Shown here in pieces: positions 18,253-27,647 of a stretch of DNA of 64,000 nt. The notes beneath the pieces are model-generated. The model ran no database searches. It saw nothing but the letters and a program-made list of their open reading frames with translations, and was not told the origin of the DNA. Both the position numbers and the translations under genes were made by a program. How positions within the stretch are numbered: the first letter of the stretch is position 1; the number at the start of each line of letters is the position of its first letter. The stretch is from Gordonia zhaorongruii (GTDB taxonomy: Bacteria > Actinomycetota > Actinomycetes > Mycobacteriales > Mycobacteriaceae): assembly GCF_007559005.1 (NCBI RefSeq), contig NZ_CP041763.1:1396463-1460462 (forward strand). Direction: 5' to 3'.

Positions 18253-18786
18253 GTGACCGTGCAGACCAACTCCGAACAGACACCGCCGTTGCGCATCAAG
18301 CGGCTGGATCCAGACCTACCGCTTCCGGTCCGCGCCCATCCCGACGACGCCGGTGTGGACCTCTACGCGGCGACCGACCTCGAATTGCTGCCGGGCAGGC
18401 GGCAACTCGTCGGGACCGGCGTCGCGATCGCGCTGCCGACGGGGACCGTCGGCCTCATCCATCCCCGTTCGGGGCTGGCTGCACGTGCAGGCCTGTCGAT
18501 AGTGAACACGCCGGGCACCATCGACGCCGGATACCGCGGCGAGATCAAGGTGTGCCTGATCAACCACGATCGTGAGACGCCGGTCGCGGTCTCGCGGGGG
18601 GACCGGATCGCCCAGCTGCTGGTGCAGCGTGTCGAGTTGCCGGAGCTCGTCGAAGTAGATGAGCTCGATGACACCGAACGCGGTGCGGGCGGTTACGGGT
18701 CGAGCGGCGGTCACGCGATCCTGGGGGCCACCGAGCCCGCGGCAGGGCAGTCCAGTGCAGTGACGGATGGGAAGGCGCAGGCATGA
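18253..18786 (+). CDS. dut: Deoxyuridine 5'-triphosphate nucleotidohydrolase (dUTPase)
   Basis: A 177-residue trimeric dUTPase that hydrolyses dUTP to dUMP. All five family motifs are present in order: [35 protein letters not shown] and [12 protein letters not shown]. The C-terminal tail after motif V is about 25 residues longer than the minimum. The stop overlaps the DUF3710 gene start by 4 nt (ATGA), so the two are coupled, as in mycobacteria (Rv2697c-Rv2696c). Confidence 0.95.
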   Translation: MTVQTNSEQTPPLRIKRLDPDLPLPVRAHPDDAGVDLYAATDLELLPGRRQLVGTGVAIALPTGTVGLIHPRSGLAARAGLSIVNTPGTIDAGYRGEIKVCLINHDRETPVAVSRGDRIAQLLVQRVELPELVEVDELDDTERGAGGYGSSGGHAILGATEPAAGQSSAVTDGKAQA

Positions 18787-19694
18787 GCGACCAGAGCAAG
18801 CAGATCGGCAACGCGGCCGGACCTTACGACATCGATGAGCTCGAGACATCGTCGGAGGAGCTCGCCAACTCGCACCTCGACCTCGGGTCGGTACTTATGC
18901 CGGTGGTCGAAGGCGGTCAGGTGACCGTGGAGATGTCGGCCGAGCACGAACCCGAAGCCGTGTATCTCGTCACCCCGGTCGGGCGCATCGGCATCCATGC
19001 GTTCGCGGCGCCGCGCAGCGGCGGTCTGTGGCGTGAGGTGGTCCGTGAACTCGCCGAGTCGTTGCGGGAGGACGGAGCCACCACGTCGATCGTGGACGGC
19101 CACTGGGGCCGTGAGGTCACCGCCGAGGTGCCCGGTGGCGAGCACCGGTTCCTCGGCGTGGACGGTCCGCGCTGGATGGTGCGATGCATCGCCAGCGGTC
19201 CGGAGGGTGCAGGTGATCAGCTCGTCCAACTGGCGCGTGCGGTTCTGGCCGAGACCGTCGTGCGGCGCGGTGATGAGCCGTTCCCGCCGCGGGAGGTGCT
19301 GCCGATCGTGCTCCCGCCGGTCCTCGCCGAGCAGGTCGCGGCGGCACAGCAGCAGATCACGGACGAAGCGGGGGAGGGTGCGGGTTCGGAGCAGCCGACA
19401 TCCGAGCCGCTGTCCTCGCGACCGATGTCGGCGTCGCCGGGCGCAGCCGGTGCGGACGGTGCAGCGGACGACGAGGTGCTGCCGGGTGGCGCCGTCGCAC
19501 AGAGCGCGAGTGCGACGGTGTTCACCGAGCGGCCCGAACCCGGCGTCGCCGATGCCGCCACGCCCGTAGTCGACGAGGCTGATCTCGAGGATGAGGATCC
19601 GGATCTCGGGTCATCGGACCCCGGATCAGAGGAGACGCCTGCGCCGTCGCAGGGATCGGCGTTGTCGCGACTTCGCCGCAGGCGCCGGAGATAA
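18783..19694 (+). CDS. DUF3710 family protein
   Basis: A 303-residue protein, the counterpart of mycobacterial Rv2696c. The conserved part (residues 1-190) includes [43 protein letters not shown] and [13 protein letters not shown]. The remaining 110 residues are acidic and low complexity, ending in the basic RLRRRRRR. No enzymatic motif is visible and the function is unknown. It is translationally coupled to dut. Confidence 0.85.
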   Translation: MSDQSKQIGNAAGPYDIDELETSSEELANSHLDLGSVLMPVVEGGQVTVEMSAEHEPEAVYLVTPVGRIGIHAFAAPRSGGLWREVVRELAESLREDGATTSIVDGHWGREVTAEVPGGEHRFLGVDGPRWMVRCIASGPEGAGDQLVQLARAVLAETVVRRGDEPFPPREVLPIVLPPVLAEQVAAAQQQITDEAGEGAGSEQPTSEPLSSRPMSASPGAAGADGAADDEVLPGGAVAQSASATVFTERPEPGVADAATPVVDEADLEDEDPDLGSSDPGSEETPAPSQGSALSRLRRRRRR

Positions 19695-19706
19695 CATCCT
19701 GGACCG

Positions 19707-20426
19707 CTAGCGCGGAGATCGCAGGTTCCGTTGGCGCGTCGCCTCCTGCCACGCCCGGAGGCACGAGTCGCCGAGGCGCTGCTCCTCGGGGCCGAACTCG
19801 GTGAGCCGCGTCTCCTGCAGGACGGCGTACGGGGCGGCCGTGGCCCACGCACGTCCCACGTCGTCTGGATGCAGGGGATCGTCCGGTGCCACGGCTATTC
19901 CGAGTGGAACGTCGAGCCGGGCGAGGTCGTCGAGCTCCGGACCGGACGTCGACGCCGCCGCGCGCAGCTGGGGGACCAGGCCTCGCGGATACAGGCGGCG
20001 CCAGGACCGACTCAGCTCGGCACCGAGCCACTCCGGACTGCCGCCCACCATGGTCGCGACCGCACGCTCGATGCCCTGGTTCTCGATCGAGTCAGCGGTC
20101 GTGCCGGCGGACCACGCGGCCGCCGATCCCGCAGGGTCTCCAGACCAGGGCGGGAGCGCTGCGAGGACGCCGTCGCACCGCTGCGCGAGCGGTGATTCCA
20201 ACGCCCATCGGACAGCGGTCAGCGCCCCGATCGACACGCCTCCGACGAGTACTCGGTCCGTCCCGGAGGCAATCGAGTCGAGCCTGGTCAGATAGCTCTC
20301 GACGAGGTTGGCGTCGGGCTCGAGACAGATGATCCGGGCGCCGATGGAAGCGGCTGCCGGCGCGAAGGCCCGGTGGACGTAATCGGCGTCCGATCCGGTG
20401 CCGGGCATCACGATCACGGTGGGCAT
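19707..20426 (-). CDS. Alpha/beta hydrolase (Rv2695-like)
   Basis: A 239-residue hydrolase-fold protein. After MPTVIVMPGTGSDADYV (oxyanion region) comes the nucleophile elbow GGVSIGAL with Ser in GxSxG. An acid is likely in IAVAPDDPLHPDD; the catalytic His is less certain. It lies between DUF3710 and OB-fold genes, as mycobacterial Rv2695 does. The substrate is unknown. ATG 20426 was chosen as the start of the hydrolase fold; the upstream open frame has no family match. Confidence 0.75.
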   Translation of the reverse strand: MPTVIVMPGTGSDADYVHRAFAPAAASIGARIICLEPDANLVESYLTRLDSIASGTDRVLVGGVSIGALTAVRWALESPLAQRCDGVLAALPPWSGDPAGSAAAWSAGTTADSIENQGIERAVATMVGGSPEWLGAELSRSWRRLYPRGLVPQLRAAASTSGPELDDLARLDVPLGIAVAPDDPLHPDDVGRAWATAAPYAVLQETRLTEFGPEEQRLGDSCLRAWQEATRQRNLRSPR

Positions 20427-20496
20427 ACGTTGATCTTGCCTGCGAGGTATGGTTGGGCGGTAAGCGAGTCCACACTGCGATGCCCGGAGGATGGGG

Positions 20497-20889
20497 ATGG
20501 CGAACACAGGTCTGCTGAAACGGCTGGGCAAGATGCTCACCGAGGACCTCGACGAGATCGAGGACGAGCGGGTCCAGCGGGAGTCTCAGGCGGCGAGTAA
20601 GGATCTCGCCGACGGCGCGCAATGCGCGAAGGACTGCTCGCGCGGTGACGAGGCGGTCATGGTCGGTGAACTCCGCTCCGTCGAGACCTGCTCACGCAAC
20701 ACGCACTCGGGTGTGGGGGCCGAGTTCTTCGACGGCACCGACACCGTTCTCCTCAAGTGGATGGGCCGCAACCGGATTCCCGGTATCGAACCCGGGCGCC
20801 GGATTACCGTCCGCGGGCGGGTGGCGACGGCCGACGGCATGAAGGTCGTCTACAACCCCGCGTACGACCTGCACGGCGACGACGACTAG
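20497..20889 (+). CDS. OB-fold nucleic-acid-binding domain protein (Rv2694c-like)
   Basis: A 130-residue protein. A charged helical start (LLKRLGKMLTEDLDEIEDERVQRESQ) precedes an OB-fold-like core with GDEAVMVGELRSVETCSRN, VLLKWMGRNRIPGIEPGRRITVRGRV and MKVVYNPAYDL. It may bind nucleic acid, but that is inferred from the fold. GGAGG at 20486-20490 selects ATG 20497 over the ATG two codons earlier. The DUF3159 gene that follows it in mycobacteria (Rv2693c) is missing here. Confidence 0.8.
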   Translation: MANTGLLKRLGKMLTEDLDEIEDERVQRESQAASKDLADGAQCAKDCSRGDEAVMVGELRSVETCSRNTHSGVGAEFFDGTDTVLLKWMGRNRIPGIEPGRRITVRGRVATADGMKVVYNPAYDLHGDDD

Positions 20890-20939
20890 TCCGCCCGAGC
20901 AGTTCCCATCCGCCGAAGAACTCATCTGCCGGAGAGTCG

Positions 20940-21602
20940 CTAGACCGGCACCTTCATAGCGCGGTGCAACTCGTCCTCGGCGTCTTCCGGGGCGATGAAC
21001 ACCAACTCGTCGCCGCCCTCGAGAGCGTCGTCGGACTGGGGCACGATCACGCGCTTGCCCCGGATGATCGCCACCAGGGCGACGTCTCGCGGAAGCTGCA
21101 GTCTGCGGACCGCCTTGCCCGCGAGGGGAGTGTCGTCCGGAAGAGTCAGTTCCACCAGGTTCGCCTGACCCTGACGGAAGGTCATCAGGCGGACCAGGTC
21201 GCCGACCGTCACCGCCTCCTCCACGAGTGATGCGAGCATTCGGGGCGTGGACACCGCGACGTCGACGCCCCAGTCCTCGTTGAACAGCCACTCGTTGCGT
21301 GGATCGTTGACCCGCGCGACCACCCGGCTGACGGCGAACTCGGTTGTCGCCAGCAGGCTGACGACGAGATTCGCCTTGTCGTCGCCGGTGGCGGCGACCA
21401 TGACGTCGAAGGTCTGCAACGCGATTCGCTCGAGATCGTCGAGTTCGCAGGCGTCGGCGTGAACCCACGAGGCACCCGGGACGGCGGCCTCATCGATGTG
21501 TCCGGGGGCCTTCTCCACGAGAGTCACCTCGTGCTCGTTCAGAAGCAGCTCGCGGGCGATGGCCCGCCCGACTGCGCCGGCTCCGGCGATGGCGACCTTC
21601 AC
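20940..21602 (-). CDS. ceoC: TrkA family potassium uptake protein CeoC
   Basis: A 220-residue regulatory subunit with an N-terminal RCK/TrkA-N Rossmann domain (VAIAGAGAVGRAIARELL) and a C-terminal TrkA-C domain (PLAGKAVRRLQLPRDVALVAIIRGKRVIVPQSDDALEGGDELVFI). It binds nucleotides and gates a potassium transporter. GTG 21602 overlaps the ceoB stop by 4 nt. The ceoB-ceoC pair matches mycobacterial Rv2691-Rv2692. No membrane partner lies next to it apart from the APC permease, which is divergent. Confidence 0.88.
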   Translation of the reverse strand: MKVAIAGAGAVGRAIARELLLNEHEVTLVEKAPGHIDEAAVPGASWVHADACELDDLERIALQTFDVMVAATGDDKANLVVSLLATTEFAVSRVVARVNDPRNEWLFNEDWGVDVAVSTPRMLASLVEEAVTVGDLVRLMTFRQGQANLVELTLPDDTPLAGKAVRRLQLPRDVALVAIIRGKRVIVPQSDDALEGGDELVFIAPEDAEDELHRAMKVPV

Positions 21603-22267
21603 TGCTCTGCTCCTTCGAAGACGTCGGCGGCGACGGCGCGGGCGTGGTCCAGATTGGCCGTCGGGGTCGCGACGTAGAGCTCGTCGTCCTGCTGGATCAC
21701 CGTGCGGCCCTCCGGCAGCACCGGGCGGCCCAACCGCTGCAGGAACACGATGCGTGCCCCGGTCAACTCCTGGAACTTCAGCGAATTGACCCCGATCCAC
21801 GATTCGTGGACCTCGATGACGGCCATCGCGAGTCCTCCGGACGGGTCGCGCCAGACCGGCGCGGTGGAGGTCTCGCCGAGCGCTGTCACGAACCGCTCGG
21901 TTGTCCACGGGACGGTCGCGACGGTCGGGATGCCCAGACGCTCGTAGACGGCTGCTCGCTTCGCGTCGTAGATGCGGGCGACGACCCGATCGACGCCGAA
22001 CGTCTCCCGCGCGACCCGGGCCGCGATGATGTTGGAATTGTCGCCGGAGGACACCGCTGCGAACGCATCGCACCCGCGGATGCCCGCCTCGGTGAGGACA
22101 TCCCGGTCGAAGCCGACACCCTGCACGGTCCGCCCGGCGAAATCGTCCCCGAGCCGCTGGAAGGCCGACTCGTTACGGTCGATCACGACGATGTCGTGTC
22201 CATGCCCCGACAACGCGACTGCCAGGGCGGATCCGACTCGGCCACAGCCCATGATGATCACACGCAC
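21599..22267 (-). CDS. ceoB: TrkA family potassium uptake protein CeoB
   Basis: A 222-residue RCK protein. The nucleotide motif MGCGRVGSALAVALSGHGHDIVVIDRN leads the Rossmann domain. TVIQQDDELYVATPT closes the C-terminal TrkA-C domain. It is the first gene of the ceoB-ceoC unit, coupled by a GTGA overlap. GTG 22267 matches the usual MRV start. A TAACGT hexamer lies 8 nt upstream, so a leaderless start is possible. It is divergent from the APC permease. Confidence 0.88.
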   Translation of the reverse strand: MRVIIMGCGRVGSALAVALSGHGHDIVVIDRNESAFQRLGDDFAGRTVQGVGFDRDVLTEAGIRGCDAFAAVSSGDNSNIIAARVARETFGVDRVVARIYDAKRAAVYERLGIPTVATVPWTTERFVTALGETSTAPVWRDPSGGLAMAVIEVHESWIGVNSLKFQELTGARIVFLQRLGRPVLPEGRTVIQQDDELYVATPTANLDHARAVAADVFEGAEQ

Positions 22268-22332
22268 GATGAATGACGTTACTTCTCCCGATGGGAAAGT
22301 GCACCCCGCTGGTACGGCGTACGGCGACGGCC

Positions 22333-22338
22333 TAGTGT
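22333..22338 (+). promoter_or_regulatory. Leaderless-type -10 element of the APC permease gene
   Basis: TAGTGT ends 6 nt before GTG 22345. Confidence 0.45.
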
Positions 22339-22344
22339 GACTGC

Positions 22345-24366
22345 GTGTCCACCATGTCGAAGGTGTCGGTAGGGGCGAAGCGCCTGCTGCTCGGTCGCCC
22401 GTTCCGGAGTGACCGGCTCGGCCACACCCTGCTGCCCAAACGGATCGCACTTCCGGTGTTCGCGTCCGATGCGATGTCGTCCGTCGCGTACGCACCGCAG
22501 GAGATCTTCCTGGTGCTCTCCGTCGCCGGGATCAGCGCGTACGCGTTCGCCCCGTGGGTGGCGCTGGCCGTGGCCGCGGTGATGATCGTGGTGGTGGCCA
22601 GTTACCGGCAGAACGTGCACGCGTACCCGTCCGGTGGCGGTGACTACGAGGTGGCCACCGCCAACCTCGGTCCCAACGCCGGGTTGACGGTGGCGGCGGC
22701 GCTGCTCGTGGACTACGTGCTCACGGTGGCTGTCTCGATCACATCAGCGGCAGAGAACATCGGCTCGGCGGTGCCGTTCGTGCACTCCCACAAGGTTCTG
22801 TTCTGCGTGCTGGCGATCGCGCTCGTCGCAGCGGTGAACCTGCGTGGCATCAAGGAGTCGGGCACCATTCTGGCGATTCCGACGTACGCCTTCATCGTGG
22901 GCATCGCCGTGATGCTGGTGTGGGGCTACGTGCGGATCTGGGTACTGGGCGATCACGTGCACGCCGAGACGAACGGTTACGACCTGGTGCCGGAGAACGA
23001 TCAACTGGTCGGACTCGCGATGGCCTTCCTCGTCGCGCGGTCGTTCTCATCGGGCTGTGCGGCCCTGACCGGTGTCGAGGCGATCAGCAATGGTGTGCCT
23101 GCGTTCCAGAAGCCGAAATCGCGGAACGCCGCGACCACCCTGCTGCTCCTCGGAGCGTTCTCGATCACTCTGCTGCTGGGCATCGTGATGCTCGCGCAGG
23201 AGATCGGCGCCAAGTACGTGCTGAACCCGTCCCAGGATCTCGTCGGGGTACCGGAGGGCTACCAGCAGAAATCGATCATCGCCCAGATCGCGTCGACGGT
23301 GTTCGAGGGTTTCCCGCCGGGCCTGTACGTGATCGCGGTCGTCACCGCGCTGATCCTCATGCTCGCGGCCAACACCGCGTTCAACGGGTTCCCGGTGCTG
23401 GGCTCGGTGCTGGCGCAGGATCGCTACCTGCCGCGTCAGCTGCACACGCGCGGCGACCGGCTCGCGTTCTCGAACGGCATCGTGTTCCTCGCTCTCGTGG
23501 CGATCGCGTTCGTGGTGGCGTTCGGCGCCGAGGTGACCTCGCTGATCCAGCTCTACATCGTGGGCGTCTTCGTCTCGTTCACGCTCAGCCAGACCGGTAT
23601 GGTCCGGCACTGGACCAGGCACCTGGCGCTCGAGACGGACCCGGATGCCCGCCGCCGGATGGTGCGCTCGCGGGCGATCAACGCGGTCGGCATGGTGATG
23701 ACCGGCACCGTGCTGGTCGTGGTCCTCATCACGAAGTTCACGGCGGGCGCTTGGATCGCGATCCTGGCGATGGTGGTGCTGTTCGTCGTGATGAAACTGA
23801 TCCACCGGCACTACTCATCGGTGCAGCGCGAACTCGACGAGGCCGACGACGGAGACGAGGTGCTGCCGAGCCGCACGCATTCGATCGTGCTCGTGTCGAC
23901 GATGCACCTGCCGACGCGCCGTGCCCTGCGCTACGCGCGGGCCACGAGGCCCGACGTGCTCGAGGCGGTCACCGTGAACGTCGACGACCGTGACACCCGC
24001 ACCCTGGTCGCCGAGTGGGAGGCGAGCGACATCGTGATCCCGCTCAAGGTGGTGGCGTCCCCGTACCGCGAGGTGACCAGGCCGATCATCGGTTACGTCC
24101 GTCGACTGCGCCGCGAGTCACCCCGCGACGTCATCACCGTGTTCATCCCCGAGTACGTGGTCGGACACTGGTGGGAGCAGATCCTGCACAACCAGTCGGC
24201 GCTGCGACTCAAGACGCGACTGCTGTTCGAGCCGGGTGTCATGGTGACGTCCGTGCCGTGGCAGCTCAGCTCGTCGCAGAGCCGCGCGGAGCGGGGCGAG
24301 ACCAGGTACGTCGCACCGGGTGACGTGCGGCGCGGTTTCACCTCGTCCGAGGAGACACGTCGGTGA
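22345..24366 (+). CDS. APC family permease (Rv2690c-like)
   Basis: A 673-residue integral membrane protein. The APC core has about 12 helices; SDAMSSVAYAPQEIFLVLSVAG marks the first, and ANTAFNGFPVLGSVLAQDRYLPRQL is a family-typical segment. A cytoplasmic C-terminal domain of about 170 residues (RTHSIVLVSTMHLPTRRALRYARAT onward) resembles a nucleotide-binding regulatory fold. The genomic link to ceoBC suggests potassium transport, but amino acid transport cannot be excluded. The stop overlaps the RNA methyltransferase start by 4 nt. Confidence 0.85.
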   Translation: MSTMSKVSVGAKRLLLGRPFRSDRLGHTLLPKRIALPVFASDAMSSVAYAPQEIFLVLSVAGISAYAFAPWVALAVAAVMIVVVASYRQNVHAYPSGGGDYEVATANLGPNAGLTVAAALLVDYVLTVAVSITSAAENIGSAVPFVHSHKVLFCVLAIALVAAVNLRGIKESGTILAIPTYAFIVGIAVMLVWGYVRIWVLGDHVHAETNGYDLVPENDQLVGLAMAFLVARSFSSGCAALTGVEAISNGVPAFQKPKSRNAATTLLLLGAFSITLLLGIVMLAQEIGAKYVLNPSQDLVGVPEGYQQKSIIAQIASTVFEGFPPGLYVIAVVTALILMLAANTAFNGFPVLGSVLAQDRYLPRQLHTRGDRLAFSNGIVFLALVAIAFVVAFGAEVTSLIQLYIVGVFVSFTLSQTGMVRHWTRHLALETDPDARRRMVRSRAINAVGMVMTGTVLVVVLITKFTAGAWIAILAMVVLFVVMKLIHRHYSSVQRELDEADDGDEVLPSRTHSIVLVSTMHLPTRRALRYARATRPDVLEAVTVNVDDRDTRTLVAEWEASDIVIPLKVVASPYREVTRPIIGYVRRLRRESPRDVITVFIPEYVVGHWWEQILHNQSALRLKTRLLFEPGVMVTSVPWQLSSSQSRAERGETRYVAPGDVRRGFTSSEETRR

Positions 24367-25649
24367 CCGAACTCGATCTCGCGGTGACCGGTTACGCCAA
24401 CGGCGGTCTCGGCATCGCCCGGCACAACGGTCGCGTCGTGTTCGTTGCGGGGGCGCTGCCGGGTGAGCGGGTGCGGGCGACGCTCACACAGGAGCGCACC
24501 TCTTTCGCCAGGGCGTCGGTCGTCGACGTCGTGGATGCCAGCCCGCACCGGATCGATCCGCTGTGCCCGGCGGCCGCAGCGGGGGCCGGATGCTGCGACC
24601 TGTCGTTCGCGACCCCGGACCACGCCCGCGAGTTGGGGACGCGGGCGCTCTCGGACGTGCTGGCGCGCATCGGCGGGTTCGGTGACCGGCACCGGCCGCT
24701 TCCACCGCACGTCGAGGCACTCGACGAGGACCCGACGGGGTGGCGCGTGCGCACCCGTCTGGCCGTCGATCCGGACGGGACCATCGGTCTGCGCAGCCGC
24801 GGATCCGCCGAGATCATCGCCGTGCCGTGCGCGGGACCGGTCGACGGCCTGCTCGACGGGGTCGGCGGCATCGGCGCCGCGCCCGGCGCCGAGCTGGTCG
24901 TCGCGGCCGGAGCCGATGGTCGCAGGCACATCGTCGAACTGGCGCCCGTGCCCGCAGGCGGACGCCGGGGCGGGGGACGGCCGGGCGGTCGATCGGGACC
25001 CGATCGTCGCCGGCGTGCGCAGCGATCGCGTGCCGTGCGCAGCGCGCCGCGTGCCGAGCGGGTCATCGAGGGAGAGGCACAGGTCGATCAGGCGGTCGGC
25101 GAGCGACGCTGGCGGATCCCGGTGACCGGATTCTGGCAGGCGCACAGGTCGGCGCCCGGCGTGTACTCGCGTGCTGCGGTGGATCTGCTCGCGGACGCCG
25201 GTGTCACGGGTGACGTGCACGTCTGGGACCTGTACGGGGGAGCGGGAGTCTTCAGCGGAGCCCTGTGCGATGCGGACGCGCCATTCACCGTGACGAGTGT
25301 CGATCTGGTGGACACCGACGCCGGAGCACTGGTGGCGGCGCAGGTCGCGCTCGCCGACGCTCCGGTCACCGCGCATCGCGGCGGAGTTGCGGAGACGGTC
25401 GCCGGGCTCGCGCGGCCGGACCTGGTGATCTCCGATCCGCCGCGGTCGGGTGCGGGAGTCGACGTGGTCGACGCTATCGTGGGCGCCCGTCCTCGCGCCG
25501 TCGTGCACGTGGGCTGCGACGCGGCAGCCTTCGCGCGGGACCTGGGACGTTTCGCGTCGCAGGGGTACCGGGTGCGCGCATGGCGCGCCTTCGACGCGTT
25601 CCCGATGACGCATCACGTCGAGGCGATGGCGGTTCTGTCGCCCGGGTGA
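24363..25649 (+). CDS. TRAM-domain RNA (uracil-5-)-methyltransferase, TrmA/RumA type
   Basis: A 428-residue SAM-dependent methyltransferase, like mycobacterial Rv2689c. An N-terminal TRAM domain (1-60) is followed by a Cys cluster (CPAAAAGAGCC) that may hold an iron-sulfur site. The catalytic domain contains FWQAHRSAPGVYSRA, DLYGGAGVF, ISDPPRSGAG, the catalytic Cys in HVGCDAAAFARDL, and the terminal Glu in MTHHVEAM. Normal SCNP is here GCDA, but the Cys is kept. An Arg/Gly-rich insertion near residues 197-235 is unusual. RNA target unknown. Coupled to the permease by GTGA. Confidence 0.87.
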   Translation: MTELDLAVTGYANGGLGIARHNGRVVFVAGALPGERVRATLTQERTSFARASVVDVVDASPHRIDPLCPAAAAGAGCCDLSFATPDHARELGTRALSDVLARIGGFGDRHRPLPPHVEALDEDPTGWRVRTRLAVDPDGTIGLRSRGSAEIIAVPCAGPVDGLLDGVGGIGAAPGAELVVAAGADGRRHIVELAPVPAGGRRGGGRPGGRSGPDRRRRAQRSRAVRSAPRAERVIEGEAQVDQAVGERRWRIPVTGFWQAHRSAPGVYSRAAVDLLADAGVTGDVHVWDLYGGAGVFSGALCDADAPFTVTSVDLVDTDAGALVAAQVALADAPVTAHRGGVAETVAGLARPDLVISDPPRSGAGVDVVDAIVGARPRAVVHVGCDAAAFARDLGRFASQGYRVRAWRAFDAFPMTHHVEAMAVLSPG

Positions 25650-25748
25650 GCCGGGAGGGTGCGGATCCCGGCGGGTCTCACCGGTTCTCGTGCCGGGGCG
25701 GGCAGTCCGTAGACTGACACCATTCTGTTCTCGAAGGAGGGACCGCCG

Positions 25749-27647
25749 ATGGGTGTGCTGGATCGCGTCGACTCACCTGCTGATGTGCGCGCGTGCTCAT
25801 CGGCGGAGCTCGCGGAGCTGGCCACGGAGATCCGTGGCTTCCTCATCGAGAAGGTCGCTGCGACCGGCGGGCACCTGGGTCCCAATCTCGGTGTCGTGGA
25901 ACTGAGCCTGGCGATGCACCGGGTGTTCGAGTCGCCGACCGATCCGATCCTGTTCGATACCGGGCATCAGTGCTATGTGCACAAGATCGTCACAGGCCGC
26001 AAGAATCAGTTCGACAGCCTCCGTCAGCGGGACGGTCTCACCGGATACCAGGACCGTGCCGAGAGTCCGCACGACTGGGTCGAGTCCTCGCATGCCTCGG
26101 CCGCCCTGTCGAACGCGGACGGACTCTCGAAGGCGTTCGAGCTCACCGCTCGCGCCGAGGGATCGGATGCGTCCGATCGCACGGTCGTCGCCGTGGTCGG
26201 CGACGGGGCGCTCACCGGCGGCATGTGCTGGGAAGCCCTCAACAACATCGCGGCGGGCGATCGCCCGGTGGTGATCGTCGTGAACGACAACGGCCGCTCC
26301 TATGCACCCACGATCGGCGGCTTCGCCCGGAACCTGTCGGCGTTGCGTTTGCAGCCCGGGTACGAACGAGCACTCGATGAAGGACGTCGCCGGGTCCGCA
26401 GGCTGCCGTTGATCGGCGACACCGCGTACGCGGTGCTGCACGGCATGAAGAGCGGTATGAAGGACCTCGTCGCTCCGCAGGCGATGTTCACCGACCTCGG
26501 ACTCAAGTACGACGGACCGGTCGACGGTCACGACCTGGAGGCACTCGAAGCCGCTCTGCGTCGCGCCAAGGCCTTCGGCGGCCCGGTGATCGTGCACGTG
26601 GTGACCCGCAAGGGCATGGGCTACGCGCCCGCCGAAGCCGACATCGCCGAGCAGATGCACTCCACCGGAAAGATCGACCCGGCCACCGGCAAGGCGACAT
26701 CCGTCTCCCCGCAGGACTGGACGTCGGTGTTCTCGGCCGCACTCATCGAGGAGGGTGCGCGTCGGCCCGAGGTCGTCGCGATCACCGCGGCGATGCCGGG
26801 GCCGACGGGACTGTCGTCGTTCGGCGAGGTGTACCCGGACCGGATGTTCGACGTCGGCATCGCCGAGCAGCACGGCATGGCGTCGGCCGCCGGGCTCGCG
26901 CTCGGCGGGATGCATCCGGTGCTGGCGATCTACTCCACGTTCCTCAACCGCGCCTTCGACCAACTGCTGATGGACGTCGCACTCCTGAAGCTCCCGGTCA
27001 CGGTGGTCCTCGATCGTGCTGGAGTCACCGGCCCGGATGGGCCGAGTCATCACGGGATGTGGGACCTCTCGTTGATGTCCCTGGTTCCCGGACTGCAGGT
27101 GGCGGCGCCTCGCGACGCCATCCGGGTCCGTGAGGAGCTGGCCGAGGCGCTGGACACCGCCACCGGACCGACCGCAGTCCGCTACTCGAAGGGCGCGGTG
27201 CCGGACGACATCCCGGCGGTCGAGCGTCTCGATGACGGTGTCGACGTTCTCGCCGGTGCGGCAGACGGCGGCGCGGATGTGCTCATCGTCGGAGTCGGCG
27301 CCTTCGCTCAACTCGCTCTCGACACGGCCGATCGGCTCACCGACCTGTCTGTCTCGGCGACCGTGGTCGACCCGCGGTGGGTGCTCCCGGTCCCCGGGTC
27401 AATCGCGACTCTGGCACGTGAGCACCGCATGGTGCTCACGCTCGAAGACGGAGGCGTTCAGGGCGGCGTCGGCGCGGCCGTCGCGCGCAGCCTGTCCGAT
27501 GGGAATGTGACGACGCCGGTCCGTCAGCGCGGCGTTCCCCAGCGGTTCATCGAACATGCCAGCCGGGGCGAACTGCTCGCGGACTTCGGTCTGACGGCAG
27601 CCGATCTCGCCGAATCGATCGCCAAGGACGTCGCCGGACTCAGCTGA
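25749..27647 (+). CDS. dxs: 1-deoxy-D-xylulose-5-phosphate synthase
   Basis: A 632-residue thiamine-diphosphate enzyme that joins pyruvate and glyceraldehyde-3-phosphate, the first step of the MEP isoprenoid pathway. The transketolase-like N terminus shows [17 protein letters not shown]. The TPP motif is [17 protein letters not shown]...NDNGRSY. The pyrimidine domain has the catalytic Glu in [18 protein letters not shown]. The C-terminal domain ends normally. GAAGGAGG at 25733-25740 fixes ATG 25749, and TAGACT at 25710-25715 is a possible -10. The last 8 nt overlap rnd tail to tail. Confidence 0.95.
   Translation: MGVLDRVDSPADVRACSSAELAELATEIRGFLIEKVAATGGHLGPNLGVVELSLAMHRVFESPTDPILFDTGHQCYVHKIVTGRKNQFDSLRQRDGLTGYQDRAESPHDWVESSHASAALSNADGLSKAFELTARAEGSDASDRTVVAVVGDGALTGGMCWEALNNIAAGDRPVVIVVNDNGRSYAPTIGGFARNLSALRLQPGYERALDEGRRRVRRLPLIGDTAYAVLHGMKSGMKDLVAPQAMFTDLGLKYDGPVDGHDLEALEAALRRAKAFGGPVIVHVVTRKGMGYAPAEADIAEQMHSTGKIDPATGKATSVSPQDWTSVFSAALIEEGARRPEVVAITAAMPGPTGLSSFGEVYPDRMFDVGIAEQHGMASAAGLALGGMHPVLAIYSTFLNRAFDQLLMDVALLKLPVTVVLDRAGVTGPDGPSHHGMWDLSLMSLVPGLQVAAPRDAIRVREELAEALDTATGPTAVRYSKGAVPDDIPAVERLDDGVDVLAGAADGGADVLIVGVGAFAQLALDTADRLTDLSVSATVVDPRWVLPVPGSIATLAREHRMVLTLEDGGVQGGVGAAVARSLSDGNVTTPVRQRGVPQRFIEHASRGELLADFGLTAADLAESIAKDVAGLS

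Noticed and set aside
25651..25671. Terminator between the TrmA-like gene and dxs
   Set aside because: Only a 6-bp stem with a 9-nt loop; too weak to call.
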